Origin: Amia ocellicauda
Taxonomy: Eukaryota > Chordata > Actinopteri > Amiiformes > Amiidae
Direction: 5' to 3'
Assembly (NCBI RefSeq): GCF_036373705.1
Contig: NC_089863.1
Location: forward strand, 25,275,417 to 25,339,416
DNA: 64,000 nucleotides
Positions within the stretch are counted from its first letter, which is position 1, and each line of letters opens with the position of its first letter. Position numbers and translations under genes: made by a program. This document shows, piece by piece, positions 23,395-35,314 of the stretch. The notes beneath the pieces were generated by a model. It had not been told where the DNA came from. It worked only from the letters and a program-made list of their open reading frames with translations, and made no database searches.

Positions 23395-23810
23395 GGTTCC
23401 CTTATGTAACGTTCTTAGTTTTTGGGACGTTGTAAGGACGTTCTGAAAACATCATTAATGTTATAAACAGGTCCATGCCTGACGTTACAAAGTGGTCCTA
23501 CACAGAGCATTAGAAAAAGTTCCCTTGTAGTGGTCAGAGCAGGTAAATGTACGTTTACCTGACATTTAGAAACGTTCCTGTTCGGCCCCCTTTTGTTTTT
23601 TGTTATGACGTCACAATCCTGACATTCACAGGACTTTAGGAAATGTTCCCTTTTGGTTCCCTATTGGTTATGCCAGGACGTAATAACTAGGACATTCACA
23701 GGACATTGGGGATGTTCTTTTTTGGGACCCATTTTCTTTGGGCATGACGTTATAATCAGGGCCTGCACAGGACATTATGGAACGTTTACTATTGCCTGCC
23801 CACTGGTAGG
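23395..23810. repeat. Degenerate ~70-bp minisatellite
   Basis: GGACTTTAGGAAATGTTCCC (23631), GGACATTGGGGATGTTC (23701), GGACATTATGGAACGTTT (23770) and GACATTTAGAAACGTTCC (23561) recur at 69-71-bp spacing. Each is followed by a T/C-rich run and a TTATGACGT-type motif. Less regular copies extend upstream to ~23395. Confidence 0.65.
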
Positions 23811-24584
23811 CTGTTGCAACGCGGGCAACGGGATCTGCTACTGGTTTTCTAAGTCTTGCCTTGCTTAGTTTTTAGGCAAAGGCACTATTATTAGACCGTC
23901 TCTACAAGGGAAATCTGTTCCTATTTTATCTCGCACGATCACTGAAAGCAAATCTCATCTTTTTGTCATCCCCCCATTCTACGCAGAACAAGATTAGCGC
24001 CTCTAATTGAATTCCAAGGGTGTAGCACTAAACGCTAAACGGTCAGGGATGTTTGACCGCCACCTTGCGTCCACACCTGGGAAACGCAGCCGCAGTTAAT
24101 TAAAGACCCTTCTCGATGCGTCTGATGTGCAAGTTACTAAAATGAATCTCCTTACTTAACGGGTCAAAAGCCAGGCACGTCACGGGGGACGGGGTAAATG
24201 TGACTCCTGCCCTGTCACCCAGAAGGTGCCCTGCGTCCGGTCGACACAATCCATCTGCAAACGCCCACGTCCGCAATTCGTCAGTATCCCGCCTCCCCGG
24301 TCGACAGTTCGACAAAATAACCAGAAATTTCATGTTCAGCATCAGGTGACAGAGAGATGAGACTGGGTGCAAATCAGGGTTGGGGGAACACACCTGACAG
24401 AGCTTTGTATTTTACCGATTAATTCCAAATAAATAATCAAATAACCGCGTATTTGTACAAAGTATTCGATGACACTATGATATCTTTGTATATGTATTTA
24501 TTTTATTTTTCTTATTATTTTGTTGTTGTTTGTTTGATAATTTCAAATGTACGCGTTGCTCAAGTCACACATGCTGCTGTTTTT

Positions 24585-24860
24585 TTGTTCCAACCAGGCT
24601 CTCAATAACTTAATTGAACACTTAGTTTAACTAATAATTTCCTTTTAATTATTTTAAACAGTAGGGCTTTTAAGTATACATTTGTATAAGGAACCAATTT
24701 TATTAAGGAACCAACTTGATATCAGTTACACAATTTAAAAATCCAAATGTAAGCTAATTATTAGTTCAATTAAGGGTTCAATTAAGTAATTGAGAGCTCG
24801 GTTGAACTAAGACCAGCAGGTTAGGGGCTCCTCCAGGACCAGGGCTGGTGGGAACCCCTG
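24585..24860. mobile_element. hAT-like MITE, left-truncated
   Basis: GTTCCAACCAGGCTCTCAAT ... ACCAGCAGGTTAGGGGCTCC and the end GGACCAGGGCTGGTGGGAAC CCCTG. Same family as the outer element at 49021-49499 (shared TTAATAAG/CAAGTTGGTTCC core). Confidence 0.55.
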
Positions 24861-25328
24861 ATTTAATCCACAACCCCTCTGTGGCCCTCCTGGATTAAAG
24901 ACCTATACAAAACCACCTCTTAACATCAGCCTGTACTGCAGTTTGGCCACACGGTGGAAACCTTTATATATGTGAATGTACCTTTCGCAATCAAATCAAA
25001 ACCTATATATAATCATACTAAACCACTAAATCCGCGGCTTTATTGTGAGCTAGGTCAGGGGGTCGGTTAATATACGTTTTAAACCGTTTTCGAGAAAAGG
25101 GGTGGTGTGAAGGTTTTCCAGTGTATGAATGGCAATGCCATAGCACCTGGGTCGCCCACAGCGCGGGGGAGGGCTCCGAGTTTGGAGACGCCAGACAGAC
25201 CTATATAACGGATTGAGACATTGAGCGCTAATCCAAATGGGTTTAAATCATACACGTGATTATTATTTCGGGCTATTCTAGGCTATTGTGGGGGGAGGGG
25301 GGGAAATACTTGCTTTTACAGAGAATCC

Positions 25329-25370
<42 letters not shown>

Positions 25371-25885
25371 GTACGTAACTCTTCAGGTCATTTAGATGTG
25401 TCAGCGTGGTCGCTGCTCAGGTCGATATCAGTTCATTAAAGCCCGCAAATGCGAGCCGGCTTTTAAAATGTCATTGCAAAAAAGGGAAGGGGGTCGTTTT
25501 CGGATGTGACTGCAGCCGCACCTCGGACGAGGGATCAACAGCAGACATATTGGGGTGTACCAATATCTCGCCACACTCAATAACACAAACAGCGCATGTG
25601 TCTATATATGCAAGAATAAATGCAGCTCCACCCCGCGGAAAATGACAGATGTTTGGCCTGCTTTCCAGGTTGACGAAGGGCAGCTCTGGCATAGCACGGC
25701 TGCGCAAAGCACGGAGCAACAAAACGGAGGTGGCTCGAACTCATATCTGGTACCTTGGCCTCGGGTTGGGTGTTGAAATGTTGACACTGGTCCAACAACT
25801 AACAAATAACACTTTCCACTGAGACAGAAAACGAATTCTGAGAGTGGATGTGCCATCTTGCTTCCAAAGGTTTAGAACCTGCTAT

Positions 25886-25972
25886 CTTGTCTGCACTCAG
25901 CTTTTACAATCCAGGATGTAAGACCTCATATACTGTATACACTTGTGTAAATTGGAATTTGTAAACGCCCCA
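25886..25972 (+). repeat. Fragment of the same dispersed repeat as 178-396
   Basis: Contains CACTCAGCTTTTACAATCCA and GGATGTAAGACCTCA..ACTTGTGTAAATTGGAA, matching copies at 0.2 and 5.0 kb. It lacks the 3' tail. Confidence 0.5.
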
Positions 25973-26475
25973 AGGGAAGAAACCCAGCATCTGCTGATGT
26001 CTATGGGTTCCAGACAAAGGATTTGCAACCAAGTATTGAGGGGGGGGGGGGGGGCATATAAAAAACCGTTCACCCAATTTGGATGTAACTACCCTCAAAT
26101 TAAAGATGAAAGTCTACACTTAAAGCACATCTTGATTGTTTCCTTTCAAATCCATCGTGGTGGCATACAGAGTCAAAATGATGGCAATTGTGTCACTGTC
26201 CAAATATTTATAGACCTAACTGTATATAAGACTGTTTGTATTTTATCTTATTGTGTTTATATACATAAGATAATTGATACTGAAAGCTCTTTTAAATGTA
26301 TGTTGTTTTACATAGATTTCAATATGATATTTCTGTGCCCATTGAACTGTTTTTAAGAACCTGTGAAATGCATTATAGATGTGAATTTAGGGGACCCATT
26401 TAAATCAACATGTCGTCCATGTTACAGGAGTACATTATATTATTACTTTATAGCCACACCGAGTAACATTGGATA

Positions 26476-26477
<2 letters not shown>

Positions 26478-26537
<60 letters not shown>

Positions 26538-26540
26538 ATT
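26478..26540. repeat. (TA)n(TG)n microsatellite
   Basis: TA to 26520 then TG to ~26537. Confidence 0.9.
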
Positions 26541-28367
26541 AATTAATACATGACCTAGACTGAAATTGTTTTTTAATATAGACTTTTAATCATTTCAAAT
26601 GCAAAACAATGAGATTATCTTTCACAAAAAGTAGCAAAAACAAAAAAGATTAAAACATATTTGTATCGATACAAAGTTGTCTTTTTCATTTCCTACTTTG
26701 TCTACATAAAAACAGTAGCAGTATTTTTCAAACAAGTATCCAAAAAAAAGCAATACAATAATAATTATAATAAGCAGGTTACATTGTGATACAGATCCTC
26801 ATATTTGCAAATATGCAAAAGAGGACATTTACACAGAGTAAATGCTCCATCATATGACTACTGTGAATTTCACAGTTACAGTTTTTTAAAGGACTTTAAA
26901 CAAGTCAAGAAGCAACAATATAAAGTGATTAGATACCACTGGATGGAACTGTGTTTGTTACTTTATTAGAATAATTGAATGATTCACAGATTAGACACTT
27001 ATTTTCCCACACAGGAGTCATTCTGGTATCACCTATTCAAATCCCTTTGTTTGGTTAGTGTGAGCACAACTCGCCATATGAGAAGAAACACAGAAAGAAC
27101 AGAATATCATGAGAGCAGAGACATGCCATTTCTGTCTGTATGGGAACAAAGACTTTGTAAAGGTTTGTAATTGGGAGATCTTTCCTGTTTGTGGTTTAGC
27201 ATGAGAAAACAAAAACAAACCAACCAACATACAAGAATCTTTCCCTTCCCTTGTAAACGATACAGAAGTCACACTGGTGTGGAATGGGTGTAACTTTGCA
27301 CTGGATGAAATGTGCCAAAAAATTATCTGATCATTGTTAAATGGAGTGCCAAAAATACATTCCAATTACAGCGTGTTGCTGCAGCTGTGTTTTTTTTTAG
27401 CCATGGGCCTGTCACTTTTTTTTCTTTCTATTCATCACATCTTGAAGAGTTTCAAAACCCACCCATCCAGCTAGAGAAAGCATATACCCTTGCCATTTTA
27501 TCCCAACAGCTGCAGTCCAACTTGGCGGTGCGTTTGTATTCAGAAAACAACAATAACAATAACAAAGAATAATTCCACACGGTCATAGGAGGTCTACCGA
27601 ACTCACGCCTTTATTCTTTAATTGAAGAAGGGCGCACCTCACATGAGGGTATACGTTGCAGTCGGAAAAAAAAGCCCGTCCCAGTAAATGACACAGCTTA
27701 AAGTGGTGTGTGGGGATTTATAATATACGGGAGTGGGCAGTGTGGTTCGTCTCATGGACATTCAGTTTCAAAACTGGCAGGCGTACAGGTTTGTCCATAA
27801 CATCGTTTTCTTGTCTGTGCGCAGGCTGCAGGCAATGTGCCCACTCTACAGTCAATTAATTCGATGGGCAAATTGCCGAAAGTGGAAAATCAGTGCCAGA
27901 CTGTTTCATTTGATGTTGCTGGGCTACAGCCTGGTAAGAGTATAAAAGAGAATGGGACAGAGTGGATATCTTTCAGGGTGGGGCTATTGAACTTAAAACA
28001 CATAAAAATGACCAGACCAGGCTTCATCTTACAGGCCCAGCTTCCCCACCCACCCCAATCAGAGCTTGGTTACCCCAGGTCTTAAAGTCTGCACTTAATC
28101 ACGACACTCCGAAACAATTCTGATTTTGTCACAGTCCCAGACTACCAATCAATCAATCGCTAAGGCACGCCCCTAGTAGCACGGCAACTGACTGCTCCTC
28201 CAATTAGAACCCGCACTGAGAGGGTGGGTGAGATCGATTTGTGTTCTCTGATTAGCTGCTTCAAAAACGACGACAATATCACCACTGCAAAGCATAACTA
28301 ACCTACCTGGCTCATCCCATAAGTACCTGGACGGAAAATGGTCCAGACCAGGAACTAGGCCTTTTTG

Positions 28368-28373
28368 TTTATT
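28368..28373 (-). terminator. Possible lingo4 polyadenylation signal
   Basis: The minus strand reads AATAAA here, about 520 nt past the lingo4 stop. It is the best hexamer I see in the first half-kilobase. No downstream element was evaluated. Confidence 0.3.
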
Positions 28374-28895
28374 GGCTACTTTAATCTGAAACACTTAAAA
28401 AAGTGTCTATAACAAAATGCAATGAAACCCAAGGTCAAGGACCGCATGCTGACTTGGCCTTCTCCTTCAGCTGAACTGACTAATAAAACCAAACAATTTT
28501 AAAAAGCAACCAAAAATTAAAAAAAGGAACAGCAGAAGCCAAGTGAAATAACATTCCTTGTTGGTGATACTGTTTTTTTCCCCTTCCTCCCTCTCTCTCT
28601 CTCTCTCTCTTTGCATCACAGCAGGGGATACTGAAATGCAGGTACACTTTCAATGCAGTAGTGAAAGGTAGCAAGGTATGGATGTTGCAATCGTGAGTCA
28701 GTCTCTCACTCTGTCCAAACCCTCCCCCTACAGATACACTGGTCTCCAGCCTTGCATGCATAAAATCCATACTTGGCTGTGGGGGATTGTTTTAATAAGG
28801 CGAGTACAGCAGAGATGGCTGTAGCACGCGCTCACTTGGCCAGGTTAGGAAGGTGCTTGCTCCCCTCCCCCCGCAATCCCCTCCAAACCATCTCC

Positions 28896-30746
28896 TCAGA
28901 TGAGTTTCATGGTGAAGCGCCCCCCTTCGGCCCCGTCCCCGCTGCCCCCTCCCCCGACAGAGTTGCGCGGCACGAAGTCGATGGTGGCCGTGTGCTTGAT
29001 CTGGCCCTTACCCCGGCTCCAGAAGAACATGAAAACGAAGCAGATGACCACGGAGCTGAGGAAGGATAGGAAGCCCATGGTCATGGCGATGATGAGGGTC
29101 TTGGCGTCGAAGGGGAAGGGCTGTGGGGGCTGGGCAGAGGAGGAGGCGGAGGAAGAGTTGGATGCGGTGGGGGGCATCCCGACCTCTGGGGGGAAGAATG
29201 CAGTCCGGTTGCGCAGCGGGGAGAAGCCCCTCACCTGGAGGCTGACAGAGAAGTTGTCGCTGCCGGCCGCGTTGCTGGCCACGCACAGGTAGGTTCCGCT
29301 GTCCTGGCCCTGGGCGTAGCGCACCTCCAGGGTCCCGTTGGCCAGGACTCGGATCCTCCCACTGGGCGACAGCGGGGTCTGGTGCGGGGTGAGCCAGGTG
29401 ACGGAGGGCAGGGGGTCTCCGTCGGCCTTGCAGAAGATGAGCACGGTGCTGCCTTCCTCCACCCGCACCTCCTGGGGCTTGCGGTCCAGGATGCGGGCCT
29501 GGCGGCAGGTGAACAGGCCCGGGAGGACAGCCTCGGTGAAGTCCCGGAAGAGGCGGCCCTGCACCTTCTCCGGTGAGGCACAGGAGGGCTGGCGGCCGTC
29601 GAAGTTGAGCCGCAGCCGGCGCCGCAGCACCCACAGCAGCCGGCAATCGCAGGCCAGCGGGTTGCCATCCAGCCGCAGGGTCTCCAGGTTGCCCACCGAG
29701 TGGAAGACGCTTTCCTCTAGCGTGCGCAGGCGGTTGGAGGACACGTTGAGCAGGTGGAACTGGGACAGCCCCCGGAAAGCCCCTGGTTCGATGCGGACCA
29801 GGCTGCACCCAATCAGGTGCAGCTCCTGCAGTCTCAGCAGGTCCCCCAGCAGGTGTGCGCGCACCACCGAGATGGGGTTGTACGAGAGGTCCAGGTAGCG
29901 GAGGTAGACCAAATGGCGGATAGGGGCGTAGGGGATGGAGGTGAGGTTGCAGTTGCTGATGGTTAGGGAGGTCAGGTTGAGCCCAAACAGGCTGTTGCTG
30001 CTCAGGGAGTCCAGCAGCGGCCAGTGGGAGATCTCCAGTGTGCGCAGGCGGTGCAGCCGGCGGATGGCGTGGTTGGGCAGCACGCTGACGTTGAGCCGGC
30101 GCAGGCGCAGCAGGGAGAGGCTCTGCAGCTGGGACAGGGCCTCGCTGGGCACCGCCGTCAGGTTGGCACGGTCCAGGTTGAGCTCCTGCAGGCTCTGTAG
30201 TCCAGAGAAGGCCCGGTGTGAGATGAACACCAGGTCGTTCTCGCCTGTCTCCAGCTGTCGCAGGTTGGACAGCTCCCGGAAGGTGTAGTCCAGAAAGACC
30301 AGGATCTCATTCTCGCTAATGTCTAGCAAGCGCAGGCTGGGCAGTCCGGCAAACACCCCTACAAGCAGGATCTTGAGCCGGTTGCCCCGGAGGCACAGCG
30401 TCCGCAGGCCCTGCAGGCCCCGGAAGGCGTCCATCTCGATTATGGAGATGCCGTTCTCACTCAGATCCAGCTCCTGCAACCGCGACAGCCCCACGAACTG
30501 CCCGTCATACACGATCTTCAGCCGGTTCCTAGAGAGGTCCAGGCGCTGGGACTCCGCTGACAGACCGTCTGGCACGGAGGTCAGGCGCCGGCTGGAACAG
30601 TTCACCTCCAGCACATCGGGTCGGCACTCGCAGCGCGCGGGGCAGGGCCAGGTCGACTCGGCCAAGCAGGGCTGCAGCCCCACCATGAGCAGGAAGACTG
30701 GAACAGCCAGCCAGGCTGTCCGCTGGGGACCATCGCACAAGTACAT
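28896..30746 (-). CDS. lingo4: LINGO4-like leucine-rich repeat and Ig domain protein (single coding exon)
   Basis: Type I neuronal membrane protein of the LINGO family, whose members act as receptor components or cell-adhesion modulators at the plasma membrane. With the start at 30746 it has 616 residues. Signal peptide ~1-30. LRR N-cap C35-C50. About 12 leucine-rich repeats ~55-355. LRR C-cap C366-C414 ([11 protein letters not shown]). One I-set Ig with C439/C488 ([14 protein letters not shown]). Ser/Pro stalk. Transmembrane segment ~550-576. Short tail ending RFTMKLI, like the xxMKMI end of LINGO proteins. [13 protein letters not shown] and the IDFVP tail look closest to LINGO4, and CTSK is also its neighbour in mammals. 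The frame extends to an ATG at 30773, but CCCCTTCAG at 30767-30759 is a splice acceptor, so the exon begins at 30758 and the ATG at 30746 is preferred. The exon is much more GC-rich than its surroundings. Confidence 0.9.
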   Translation of the reverse strand: MYLCDGPQRTAWLAVPVFLLMVGLQPCLAESTWPCPARCECRPDVLEVNCSSRRLTSVPDGLSAESQRLDLSRNRLKIVYDGQFVGLSRLQELDLSENGISIIEMDAFRGLQGLRTLCLRGNRLKILLVGVFAGLPSLRLLDISENEILVFLDYTFRELSNLRQLETGENDLVFISHRAFSGLQSLQELNLDRANLTAVPSEALSQLQSLSLLRLRRLNVSVLPNHAIRRLHRLRTLEISHWPLLDSLSSNSLFGLNLTSLTISNCNLTSIPYAPIRHLVYLRYLDLSYNPISVVRAHLLGDLLRLQELHLIGCSLVRIEPGAFRGLSQFHLLNVSSNRLRTLEESVFHSVGNLETLRLDGNPLACDCRLLWVLRRRLRLNFDGRQPSCASPEKVQGRLFRDFTEAVLPGLFTCRQARILDRKPQEVRVEEGSTVLIFCKADGDPLPSVTWLTPHQTPLSPSGRIRVLANGTLEVRYAQGQDSGTYLCVASNAAGSDNFSVSLQVRGFSPLRNRTAFFPPEVGMPPTASNSSSASSSAQPPQPFPFDAKTLIIAMTMGFLSFLSSVVICFVFMFFWSRGKGQIKHTATIDFVPRNSVGGGGSGDGAEGGRFTMKLI

Positions 30747-30758
30747 CTTGTCTCCAAG
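30747..30758 (-). other. lingo4: 5' UTR part of the lingo4 coding exon, after the splice acceptor
   Basis: On the minus strand a pyrimidine-rich stretch ending CAG is followed by twelve non-coding bases and then the ATG at 30746. LINGO genes typically keep the whole coding sequence in one exon preceded by spliced non-coding exons, so an acceptor just before the ATG is expected. Confidence 0.65.
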
Positions 30759-31453
30759 CTGAAGGGGAAACACAAAGAAAGCACACGCATTAAAGCATCT
30801 TCGCCGTCATCGTCACAAGCAAGCACTGGCTATTGTGGGAGGGACACAGAGATGCAAAAAGAAACTCGTCATATAGTCTGTAGAGCAGTAATTTTCAAAT
30901 CGGGCACCTTGAGTGTGAGGGACCCTCTTCCAGAGTTCATCCAGTGGGGCCTTTAATTGTTTAATTAAATCGCCATTTCTAGCAACTGATGCATTAAATA
31001 AAAACCTAAAAACTTCGAAAAACATCTGGATTGTGGCTCTGGAGTCCTGGACATTGCCAGACATGGCTGGTGTAAAGATCATGTTTTTTTTCTTTGGTGC
31101 ACTAGGAAATGATTTTGAATCTTTCGCAATTAGCCGCATAAAATCTTTACCCCTTTTTTATACTCGAATGCAAGAGGGGAGATATATCTTGACCTGATTT
31201 GTGAACTTGAACTTGTTCCAAAATTTGGTGTGGAGTGGGTGAAACACACGTCAGTGAAAGTCCACGGCTGGCCTCCAACATCGGATTAGTGGATGAAAAG
31301 CTTTTGTGGCGGTGGATGGCCGTTTATCGCCCCGGTCCACAGGAGCACTCTCTAAAACAATGGCAGGCCTCCAGTGATTTTGATGACTCTTTTGGAATGC
31401 CCCCCTATCCAGACTCTGGCTGACTGCTGAACAACGGCCAAACGCGGACTCAC

Positions 31454-31570
31454 CGATTCGTCTTGGGACTGCAGCTATTCATTACCAGCCGCGATCAAGT
31501 CTGGGGTCTGGCCGGATTTCAGTCTGCCGAGATCCCCTCTTGCGCCCGTCAGCATCTCTTCACAAACCAC
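31454..31570 (-). other. Candidate 5' non-coding exon of lingo4 (proximal)
   Basis: On the minus strand, ATCG|GTGAGT gives a strong donor at 31453, about 0.7 kb upstream of the coding exon. The upstream boundary is a guess. Only the donor and the position support it. Confidence 0.3.
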
Positions 31571-31865
31571 CTAGAGACACCCCAAGAAAACAAAAAAAAA
31601 CGGGTCAACACTAAAATACTCAGACTGGGTCAACAGTAGTTTAGCAGCAAGACCCATTCTAGTCAAATAATGAACTTACGACCTTCCAGAAGCTGTGGTT
31701 AAATCAAAAGTGTGCTTTTCCAACTGACCTGCTTTGGGCTTTTTAATTTTTCTATTAAAGGACTAGATTTGTGAATATTAGAGACATTTACGAAAAACTG
31801 AAAATATTTTGAAATGGAACAAAAATGCTAGGGTACAGTATATTGTCAAAAGTGTAGAATTTAAA

Positions 31866-32243
31866 GAGAGACTGAGGGAACTGAACCTTTTCACCCTGGA
31901 GCTTAAGAGACTATGTGGGGACTTGATTCAAGTCTTCAAAATTATGAAGACTTGAGGAGCTTTTCCAGATCTGCAGGGACACACGGACCCGGGGACACAA
32001 ATGGAAATTGGGCTTCAAGGCATTCAAGACGGAAAACAGGAGACACTTCTTTTCTTCACACAAAGAGGCATCACAATCTGAACAAACTCCCCAGCGATGT
32101 GGTTGAAGCGACAATTTGGGAACATTTAAAAATAGACTGGATAGGTTCCTTGGATCACTCAGTTATTAATGGACATCAAACGAGCACGATGGGTCGAATG
32201 GCCTCCTCTCTTTTGTAAACTTTCATATGTTCTTATGTTCTTC
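31866..32243 (+). mobile_element. CR1-like LINE 3' end with short tandem tail
   Basis: It begins AGAGAGACTGAGGGAACTGA with residues of a CR1/L2-type C-terminus (FKNRLDRFLG near 32128-32157). It then has GATGGGTCGAATGGCCTCC and an 8-bp tail repeat (TATGTTCT). It is degenerate with several stops, and 5'-truncated. Confidence 0.6.
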
Positions 32244-32589
32244 TTACCATGAATAACCATAATCAACATGCCTTAGACATATTAAGTATGCTGTATCAGG
32301 GTGTTCCCGTGGCCCAGTGTGGTAAAGTGCAGTGAAGGCGCGTTGAACCCAGAGGAAACCACGGTGAAATGGTAGGAAAGCCACAGCAACACCATGTTTG
32401 AAGCACATCAGGCCTATGGTAAATTTTTCAGGGTAAATGTGCACAATGGGGGAATACCACTCCCAGCAAACAGCTGACCGCTGCAACTCACCTGCCTCAG
32501 CAGTTTAAATTGCAGGAGATTTACAACAGACCTGCTCTTGAGCTCCCCGCACCCCCTCTGCGGATTAGCCCTGCTGTAAATTCCCATTA

Positions 32590-32770
32590 TAATTCAAGAG
32601 AGAGAGGGGCAGGGGGAGAGGAAGACAGTGAGTGGGGGGGCAGTGAAAGAGAAAGGGAAAGAGAGAGGGACAGGGGGAGAGAAAGAGAAAAAGAGAGAGG
32701 GAGTGGGGAGAAAGGGAGAGAGAAAGGAACACAGGGAGAGAAAGAGAGAGGGTGAAAGAGAGGGAAGGCA
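32590..32770. repeat. GA-rich low-complexity tract
   Basis: Imperfect AGAGAGGGAGAAAG sequence, almost purely purine. Confidence 0.8.
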
Positions 32771-35312
32771 GAGAAGGAGAAATTAGGTCCCTGGTATTCC
32801 TCTCTGCCCTGTCACCAGTGTCCCCGTGGCATTTCAGCCTTTTCAGAGCTGGAGCACCGACCCGGCGGTAGGCCTCCCCCCACCCTTTATATGGCCTCCT
32901 GTGGGTCCCCTCTCTCCTCACCCCTGTCCTGTCAGGCTACTCCTTTACCCTGGTGTTTAAGGTGCTGAGAATCAAGTATAACCCTTATTTGTTATTATCA
33001 TTATTATTATTGTTGTTGTTGTTGTTATTCTGCAGGTGGAGAGAGAACTTTGTTTTGTGTCTTTCCCCGGGGAATTGGACGGGCTGTCGGCTGTAATCAT
33101 TCATTACTGTAAAAGCAGCACGCCTAAGAGCTTTTTGGATGCCTCTCTTGCTGCCAATCGGGCCATTTTATCATCAAACCCGCCTGCCACAACAAACAAA
33201 ACCAACAACAAAACCATACATCAGTGTCTTGTAAGCAGAGTGCTGACAACCTCTCAAGATGTGCCACTGCCAATGCATGCCTCACAAACCGGCCCGATTG
33301 CCTCACACAGCCTCATTAACTTAACAGACTACATTACTGCAAAGTTGTGGCTTTTGCCCCTCTAACTTCTGCTGAAAGCCCCACAAAATATCTTCAAAAC
33401 AACCACTGGGCGTGCAATGAAACCCCACAACAAAAAGCCCTTGGAGCTAGACAGCTTCACATTTGGGTTTTGTACCTGCTGTGCTGCAAACCGATTTGAA
33501 AGGGGAAGCAATGTAAATAGAAAAAGACGTTGAATATTTGAAGATTCGTTGTCTAAAACCTAAAGGGTTGGAGTGCTACAGAAATAGGAGCAAAAACTAC
33601 AAATATAATCATAATCATAACAGAAACTGACTAAATAAATAAATAAATGGTAAGTACATGTATTTATTAATAAATAAAAAATCAGCTACATAGTTTATAT
33701 TATATATATAGTCTTGCTATATTCATGGTTATTCACCAGCCTACAATACCTCACTTCAATATCCCCAGGTAAATACAAAACCAATATATACAGCCAAGCC
33801 GGAAAATGTATAGAGCCCACTGCGGCTAACTTTCACAACGGCAGCAACACCAAAAGCAGCCTGGACTAAAATCAAGTCGCTCTTTCCTCCCACTTGCCTC
33901 CTCCGTTTGTTTCATTGCACTAGATGATAAATGCTCTGGTAGGGTGACTTTCATAAAACCGGAAGCCAAAAACTGAATTGGCTCCACTTTCTTCATATGC
34001 AGTATGAGTATATCCAAGAAACTGAAATACTTTTACTTTATTTTTTGTCAAATCTTAGGTGCTGCTTAGCCTTGGCTTCCAAAGCAAATTTGTCTTGGTT
34101 AAAATCTTAATGGAAAACCAAGATATTGCATGAAAATAAACAAAAGTCTTAGCTATACCCACTGCTATGAATCCAGGAATCAACTATATAATAGTGCAGC
34201 AGTATGTATGCTGTCAACTCAAGCAGCAGTGCAGCAGGACTTGAAACAAAGGGAGACAGACAGAGTGAGGACACATGGAAAAGTGTTCCCTCCTCAACCA
34301 TTGATTCCTGTGGGGTGGATTTCCAGCGTTTACACACACCACTGGCAGGACTCCACCGGGCGACAATTAATCATTAAGTCGTTTGTTTGGTAATAAACTG
34401 ATCTGGAGAAACAGGGGACAGACATACAGAGGGGCCCTGGCCTCAGTGATGGTCCACTGAGACAAACACATGCGGTCAAGATGGAAAAAGGAAAAAATCC
34501 ACATAGGGCAGGGATGGTGATCCTGTTTGGCGCTGATTTGTTTACTTCTTTACTTCGCTAAGTGCCAATCAAAAACACTGTGGACAGATAGAACCCCTTC
34601 ATTCACCCCTCCACCCCCCAAAACCAGCATCCACTGCTAACCTCCCCCCACTTTGAACACCCCCATAACTCAGTAACACCAGTCTACTAATGGGACTTCT
34701 GCTGCTGAATGAAATGAGGCACCAAGACAATTCTGACCAAACAATATTTTGAATATGCAGGTTATTTATGTCCCTCATTCAATTTTTGCTCACAGATTAT
34801 GATATTTTATTGTACATTTAAAGGTTTAAAAAGTAATAGTAATAGCACTTCACTCACTTGATATTTTTGGGAATATGTACCTTTTTATTTTGGACAATGA
34901 GAATCTTTAATCCTCACTCAAATAAGATCAATCAATCAATCTTCATTGTATATACTGGAACACTATTCCAAAGCATGTCTCAACATTGAGAATAAGTGCA
35001 ACATACAATGAATACATCATTTCAGTGTTGCAGTATTGTTACAGTAAAATAAAATGCATGAATCACATTTCATCACACATTAAGTTTGAGGATTATAATG
35101 CTAAAGCACAATGCATTACACTGCAGCAGAGGTTGGCTCCTCGCTTGCTTCTGTCACACTGCCCCCAGTCTGCCCATTCCAGCAAAGTCCCACAGATCCC
35201 CCCACTGCCCCGCCGTTACAATACAATAAGTAAACGTTTGTTCATTTGGATGCTTTAGTAACGCTTCGATATTGTTTTTGTTTTTTGTTTGCACTTGCAA
35301 ACATATACACTA
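32771..35312. other. No gene seen
   Basis: Probably within a 5' intron of lingo4 if the exon candidate at 44476 is right. Only short simple repeats seen. Confidence 0.45.
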
Positions 35313-35314
35313 TA

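Larger units (their letters stand above)
24861..28367. other. No gene seen upstream of the lingo4 3' end
   Basis: Includes short CT/CA arrays (25330-25370) and a G13 run (26040-26053). No coding frame has recognisable family features. Confidence 0.5.

Noticed and set aside
24100..24393. 97-codon minus-strand frame in a GC-richer patch
   Set aside because: No recognisable domain, no splice-flanked homology, no start context.
29008..29808. 266-codon minus-strand frame and large plus-strand frames within lingo4
   Set aside because: Shadow frames of the GC-rich lingo4 exon; Pro/Gly/Ala/Arg-rich translation without domain features.
30747..30773. Upstream lingo4 start codon at 30773
   Set aside because: It lies 5' of a strong splice acceptor and would be intronic.
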